DNA of 64,000 bases from Phallus indusiatus (taxonomy: Eukaryota > Basidiomycota > Agaricomycetes > Phallales > Phallaceae): assembly GCA_027605045.1 (NCBI GenBank), contig JAQFWX010000001.1:3100001-3164000 (forward strand), in the 5' to 3' direction. Below the pieces are notes generated by a model that searched no databases, had not been told where the DNA came from, and saw only the letters and a program-made list of their open reading frames with translations. How positions within the stretch are numbered: position 1 is the first letter of the stretch; every line of letters begins with the position of its first letter. Shown here in pieces: positions 58,731 to 64,000 of the stretch. The position numbers and the translations under genes were made by a program.

Positions 58731-58808
58731 GGTGACGTGCCTCAGTGGTAAAGCTCAATGGCGCGACCTCTGTAGTCCGTTGGTTCGAGTCGCCTGATTG
58801 CTGTTTTT
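58731..58808 (+). repeat. tRNA-like polymerase III promoter with T-run terminator
   Basis: A box-like TGCCTCAGTGG at 58738 and B box GGTTCGAGTC at 58782 lie at tRNA distance and are followed by six T's at 58803-58808. Stems do not pair like a real tRNA, so this is a tRNA-derived sequence, possibly a SINE head or an old tRNA relic. Layout is similar to 48153-48217. Confidence 0.45.
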
Positions 58809-58930
58809 TGGGAAGAGATTTATCATTCATTATTTTTTTTCGTTTTCATCAGTCTTTTTGCTTATTTAACTCATTCTTATGCTCAATATTTCCTCCGATA
58901 AAAATACGACAATTAATATTATGTAGCTAA

Positions 58931-59749
58931 CATTTTATGTATCTACAATCCTAGTTCTTGGGGTCCACCGTCCAAATCAAGCTCGTGCCTTGATTGATCT
59001 AGTGCCGAATTGCCGAGTCGGAGTCATCCACTGTACACCGGTGGAAGGGAGGCATCGCCAGGGCGCCCGCTTACTCAGCACCGATTGGGACTCGTAAGAC
59101 CAACCAATGGCAACTACAGTTGTCAACCAAGGCGGCAAACTCAAAAGCTGAGCAAACTGTTGAGTAATTGACTGTGGATTTCATAGATTTGTATCATTTC
59201 ATTCTTTTCATTTTTTGGGGGGCGCTCTTATCTACTAGTGCTTTACACCCTTAAAATATGTGGACAAAAGGTTCCAGCGAAGTTTTAGTCCTCGTTAGTT
59301 TGTCTCGTTTGAACCTAAATTGAATCTTTTGCTAACGAGAGCGTCTTTTATAGGCTTTTGATCTCACCTTATTGTGAGAGATAAATCCATGGGAATTACT
59401 TCATATTGAACTTTGCGTAACACAGGATCTTGAAAGTGAACGCGGCGCGAATTCGATTTTCACGAGAAACGAAAGATAACGGAAAAGAATACAAGAATAA
59501 ACGACGCATTTCAAAGAGCAAATCCGCGTAACTACGACTCAATCTGCTTGAGCTTGACAATTGAGTACTAATTCTGAATCCGCTTTTTCAGTTGAACGCG
59601 CGCGCCGCAGCGGTAGTTTTCGCTGGGGGTTCGTTCCCAGAGATAATACCATCAACATTATAAATAAATGGCTATCTGCCAGTGCCACGCTGTTGCATCC
59701 TTCCAATTCAATATACTTGTATGGTATCTCTAGGATGCATGATGTATCA
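58931..59749. other. intergenic up to the CACTA-like element
   Basis: A frame of about 60 codons (59561-59749) ends at the element border, and a C-terminal-like open stretch (about 61033-61149) lies beyond it. These could be parts of one split gene, but I cannot confirm the frame. Confidence 0.3.
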
Positions 59750-60939
59750 CACTGTGGAAAAAAACGCCACTGACTGCCACTGATACTCAGTGGTGACCCA
59801 GTGGGTTTACCCACTCGATACCAGTGGTTTGTCAGTGGTTCCACCACTGAAATTCAGCGGAACTTCCGCCGTTTCCGTGGTAAAAACCACTGGAACTCAG
59901 TGGCGGTCAGTGGTATTTTCCACTGACAATTAAGTGTGATAAGTCTAGCGGCGATTTCTCGGTTCGTACATTTATCTGTCGTTCGTTCTCGATTTTTATT
60001 TGTTATTACGATGTTAGGTAATTTATTTTTTATTTGTAATAAAATATTACATATATATACAAAAAAATGGTAATGCTAACGACTCTACTAAAGCGTCCAG
60101 ATACAACTTGCCTCCCAATTGCACCCAGATCCCGATCTCCCGTCGCTCTTACAGCCTCATATCCCCAAGTCCCACGAAGCGTGTGGCGCGAGTAGTAAAG
60201 CCTGCATGTCTGGACATCAGTACCTACAAGTGCATGACTGATAAGAGTAACTTACTGGTGTGACTTAAAGTCCCTGTGGACAACAAACAACATCGGCGTA
60301 AGTTGGACTTCGGGAAGACAAGGCGAAAGGACGTGCTTGATAGTGGTGTGGGTGATGGTGTGGACGGTGGTGTGAATGGCGGTGTGAATGGTGACGTGAA
60401 TGGTGGGATGAGGGAGCGAGATGGGGACGTGGATGGTGGTGGGATGAGAGAGCGAGATGGGGGGAGAAAAAAGAGAAGTGCTTTAAAAACGATAACACGC
60501 GCATACAATCATTTTTCAACTCCGATTCAAACACAGATAGTCACGTGCCACGCGTCACGTCACGTGCTTATACTTAAGCCTTAAGGAACTGGACCCAAAA
60601 TATATATATATTTTTTCACTAAAAAAAATAATTAATTAATTACACGCTAGTAGGTTAAGCAGGCTTTGGTATTCCAGTGGTATAGAACCACTGCATATTG
60701 TCAGCCACTGACCCACCACTGGCCCACCACTGACATTCAGTGGGACCATCACCACTGAATAACCACTGCATCTCGAGGTCAGTGGTAATGAACCACTGAC
60801 TTCCCACTGACCACTGACTGGCCACTGAGTTACCACTGATTATCAGTGGGTATAACCACTAATCGACCACTGAATAATGTCACTCAGTGGTCATACCCAC
60901 TGAATACCACTTACTTCAGTGGCGGTTTTTTCCACAGTG
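59750..60939. mobile_element. non-autonomous CACTA-like element, 1190 bp
   Basis: Ends begin CACTGTGGAAAA and form near-perfect inverted repeats of about 24 bp. A 3-bp duplication, tca, flanks it (59747-59749, 60940-60942). Subterminal regions are packed with CCACTGA/TCAGTGG motifs in both orientations, a hallmark of CACTA/EnSpm elements. The centre has AT runs and a low-complexity ggtggtgtgg stretch (60340-60470), with no transposase frame. Confidence 0.8.
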
Positions 60940-60942
60940 TCA

Positions 60943-61472
60943 TAAATTGGGTAAGAATACTTTGGCTCAACTGTCAATTTTTATATTTGCTTTCTAAAGT
61001 TTCGTGTTTCGGTCTGCTTCTTTTTAGACGAATGGCGACTATGGCCATGGTGGTAATACCCATCCTTCAAACCGGACGACTTCGCCAATCGATTCTAATA
61101 CCGCCCAAGCCAAGTCAAAGGACAAAGGGAAAAACCTGCTGTGAGAAGATAATCTTTTTTTCAATAATCAACTGAAGTAGTGCGTTGTGCATGTAAGTTC
61201 AATTAGTTCTAGACTTTACGGCCTGTCCCTAACAGGCTGAATGGGGGATGATACTCTTGGCAAAGCAACGGTTTTGGCGGAACAGTCAATCATCTTTTGT
61301 AAATCGCTGATTGTGGCTACGATGTACAGGTATCCGAGTCCCACCAGTAATGGGCGGATCCTTCATACATAAGAGCCCAACTTTTTCCCAGTTTCTTTCT
61401 CTTCAACGCCCTGCAGACTCTGACTTATCTATTTTATAAAATCATTTTCGTTTTCTGACTTCTTCAAAAGTG
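60943..61472. other. upstream region of seven-helix copy C
   Basis: From about 61225 this resembles the promoter of copy A (reverse strand, about 37580-37330). A short C-terminal-like frame ending TGA at 61149 (TNGDYGHGGN... in the same frame) may be the end of an older gene. Confidence 0.4.
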
Positions 61473-63382
61473 ATGGACAACATTGGTCAGCTCATTCAGG
61501 AGTTAGCCGGCATAGTGCGAGACAATAACACCCTTGCTTACAACGCAGGTGAGATAGGCAGTTTCAATTTATTCAATCCTCGTTCAGCATCGGTGTTAAT
61601 TATTGCGCTGGGTATCCTTCAGTATCAGCCACATGTCTATTACTATACGAAATCATCCTCACCTTTCCTGATGAAGTGCGGTATATATGGCTGTATGTCA
61701 ATTCGTATGCTTATTGACAGTGTACTTATTTTGGTATCAAATAGATCACCCTGGTCGTTAGTCACAATACTTCATATTTTAATTCGGTACTTTGCGCTAG
61801 GTCTTCTCATCGTCAGCTCTTACGGTATGACTTTTCGAGAACCTTCGCTTGATGTCATTAACTTTCGGCTTTCTTTTAGTTTCTATTGACACTAATCTTT
61901 CAGTTTCGGTAAATATTCTCTAGCACAAAATTTGTCGTGTCTGTACTGATTAAGATTTGATGACCAGTTGTGAGATACAATTACAATTATCAGACTAGTT
62001 TTTTTATGAAAGTGTTTGAATATATTTAGCTGCAATTCTCTCGTTGTTTTTGAAATCTGGTAACGTCTACTTGCGCACATATCTTCAAAGTGCTAAATAA
62101 TTGTTAGGGCACCTCTAGTTCTCGTTCCGGCGGTTGATATTCTTATTCTGTTAAGAGTATATGCGCTCTATAAACAAAGCAGAGCAAGTACGTCGGTATT
62201 TGAGTAACCGCTTATTAGTACTTCATTTGACTTCCTTGAATAGTGGGTGCCTTCCTAATACTTCTTTGGTTGGGTAATGTGGATTTTACTATACATTATT
62301 TCTCTCTTTCAATCTGTTGTTGAACAGCCGAGACAACGGTATGATTCCATCTTTTCATTGGCGAGACAAACTAGACTTTGAAATAGATTATTCTGGTTTT
62401 AACCCGCTTTGGATTCGGCCCTCAAACAGGTGCATCACCAAACCGTTTACCGGGCGTACTTACAAATTGTGATCCAACCGATCCATTCAATATCGACAAA
62501 TTCATTATTGGAGGGTAATATGAGTTTTCAATCACGTATCTCTCTGATTTTTAATTATCATCATAGAAGTGTGGCTATGGGCTTTCAAAGTGCGGCTAGG
62601 CACCCTTGAGTTACATTTTGAGCCTTATTGATTATTGTTTGCTAGCAATTTATTTAGGGCTTGCGTTATATAAGCTGGCTGTTCAAGTCAAGTCTTTCAG
62701 ACGTTTGACGCCACTTTTAGAAATATTCCTTCGGTGAGATATGTTTTTATATCGACATACGAACTTTGTTGAACCATGGATGGACATATTAGAGATGGCG
62801 CCGTATACTGTTTCAAATATGTCGACTACTTTTGATTATTACTATTCTGATGTAATAGACATCGTCTTCACCAGCGTATTAGGTGATTATTACAATAATT
62901 TCATTATTCTCACAGAACGCTTCGAATGCTTATGTATACGATGTCTTTAAGCTATGTATGCTGTAGGTGTCTTTTTCGCGCGACACTTCGGACCTTCATC
63001 TTTAGAAGGTTTAGGTTCAGTGTAAGTCAACTTCTTTGCGAGATTGAATTGAAGCGTAACTCACATTTTGGTAGATGGCTTGTCTCAATTGTCGCCATAA
63101 CCGTAGGTTCTCCACATCAGATGAAAAGTAAACACTCACCAATAACCTTACCAGGCCGGAAAATTGGTTCTCAATCTTAAAAGCAGCGTTCGCCATGACT
63201 CTTCAGGTTATGCTAACAACCTTCCCGCCGTCGAGCAAACCGGATCCTATGAATCTCAATTTGAAGTCCCGATTGGACCAAGTCAATCGACTGTCATCAT
63301 TGATATGTCTCGAATACGTAGAGGCACTGGAATAGAATTGCTTCCTATTTCAGATGGTACCGTGGTGCTGGTTCAAAATTAA
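61473..63382 (+). CDS. DUF6533-like seven-helix membrane protein, copy C
   Basis: Early exons splice cleanly: 61473-61548 (MDNIGQLIQELAGIVRDN), 61623-61692 (CLLLYEIILTFPDEVRYIWL) and 61745-61824 (SPWSLVTILHILIRYFALG). Later pieces follow in order: PLVLVPAVDILILLRVYA at about 62110, RFGFGPQTGASPNRLPG at about 62415, MYAVGVFFARHFGPSSLEG at about 62950, and the tail LVLNLKSSVRHDSSG from about 63165 to the stop at 63382. It keeps the seven bases missing from copy A. The product would be a receptor-like membrane protein with a Ser-rich cytosolic tail, ligand unknown. It is followed by an F-box gene on the same strand. Confidence 0.8.
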
Positions 63383-63869
63383 CTCGGACAAATTGTTCGT
63401 AACAGCTAGTATGTGTACGGGGACGAGCTACAGACTAAGTATATAAGCATACAGTTAAGCATTGTCGTGCGTATAGTATAATTTATATTGAATAACCATG
63501 TACGCCGCTTCGTGATTCGGTTAGCATGGCGCGAAAATAGCCTGAGGGAAGGGCAGTTTTAATATTGTCTGCACAACACACGAAGGTTTGACACAATCTG
63601 CGATATTCGTGGATCGGTTTAAGAGTTTATCTGCTTCATTGTATTCCACCTAAGGTGTAAACAGTGTCTGAAGCATAGGTCCGGAAATACTAGTAGCTGG
63701 ACGCGTCCAATTCAAGTTCTTCTTTACAAAGTCTTGGACATGGGAGCACCAGGACGTAAGTGGAATAAACACTATATGGGTAGGTTTAATGAACCCACAG
63801 ACCACATTCAGCCTCATTCCTTCCATCATATCGAGATTACCTTCACAAGTTTATTGATTTTTATTCAAA
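63383..63869. other. spacer between seven-helix copy C and F-box gene
   Basis: No gene. Presumed 3' UTR of copy C and promoter of the F-box gene. Confidence 0.45.
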
Positions 63870-64000
63870 ATGGCCACAAGTCTTTTCGACCTTTTGCCCT
63901 ACGATATACTCAGGGAAATCATCTTTTACACCTATACGAATGTCGTTCTCCTCGATGAGGTTCACAAAGCATACGAATCGTTGTTACTGCCACCTATCGA
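63870..64000 (+). CDS. F-box protein, 5' part only (cut by window edge)
   Basis: The frame opens MATSLFDLLPYDILREIIF, then an ALYESLLLPP-like stretch, and is open to the end of the window. It closely resembles residues 1-43 of the F-box gene at 38713-40311 (MVASFFDRIPYDIFRQIIL...AYESLLLPPI), so it is its paralog. Only the first ~43 residues are visible. Confidence 0.75.
   Translation, partial: MATSLFDLLPYDILREIIFYTYTNVVLLDEVHKAYESLLLPPI

Noticed and set aside
60224..60534. His/Ser/Pro-rich frame on the minus strand
   Set aside because: Low-complexity tract inside the CACTA-like element; no start or splice support.
41090..63382. Seven-helix genes as mating-type (STE3-like) pheromone receptors
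   Set aside because: The conserved segments (EIILTFPDEVRYIWL and the RVYALYE region) fit DUF6533-type proteins rather than STE3, and no pheromone-precursor CaaX frame was seen nearby.
1..64000. CRISPR array or bacterial operon structure
   Set aside because: Genes have spliceosomal introns, and no regularly spaced direct repeats with unique spacers occur.

Overview
The window looks like a stretch of a filamentous basidiomycete (Agaricomycete, mushroom-type) nuclear genome. Genes are split by many short GT-AG introns (mostly 50-70 nt). Gene content is typical of mushrooms: F-box/LRR proteins, DUF6533-type seven-helix membrane proteins, AIM9-like phosphotransferases and an Hmp1-type small protein. 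AT-rich intergenic DNA holds non-autonomous DNA transposons. All calls come from reading the sequence and hand-splicing; no database search was run.

Left part (1-20 kb): a multi-exon kinase-like gene with degenerate catalytic motifs (732-3087); a basic, zinc-finger-like nuclear protein of about 469 aa on the minus strand (3590-5385); a gene carrying one in-frame stop (7457-8143); and a cluster of three HIT-domain (HINT-like hydrolase) copies. One HIT copy is a decayed pseudogene inside a ~1 kb duplicated block and two are intact and convergent. A membrane protein gene lies between the two duplicated blocks. Then come four clean housekeeping-type genes: a GFA/CENP-V zinc protein, an Hmp1/CsbD-like protein, an E2 ubiquitin-conjugating enzyme with a UBA tail (UBC1/UBE2K type), and a 578-aa protein I cannot name.

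Middle part (23-35 kb): an F-box gene followed by decayed fragments of a tandem copy, a small unknown gene, a near-perfect 108-bp hairpin, a mitochondrial-type AIM9-like phosphotransferase, and a type I Baeyer-Villiger/flavin monooxygenase.

Right part (35-64 kb): repeat-rich accessory DNA. A seven-helix DUF6533-like gene occurs three times: A (35356-37328, minus, frameshifted), B (41090-43767, minus, with a hAT MITE in an intron) and C (61473-63382, plus). B and C are each followed on the same strand by a related F-box gene (38713-40311 and 63870-edge), so a receptor-like + F-box module has been duplicated in inverted orientation about 20 kb apart. Between them lie an MFS transporter, a complete-looking MULE-type transposase gene (48388-52392), a GRF-like zinc-finger gene broken by a hAT MITE with a perfect 8-bp target duplication, a pair of tandem paralogs, two tRNA-like polymerase III promoter remnants and a 1.2-kb CACTA-like element. 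The right side reads as a recently rearranged, transposon-driven region; the left side is mostly conserved single-copy genes with local duplications.
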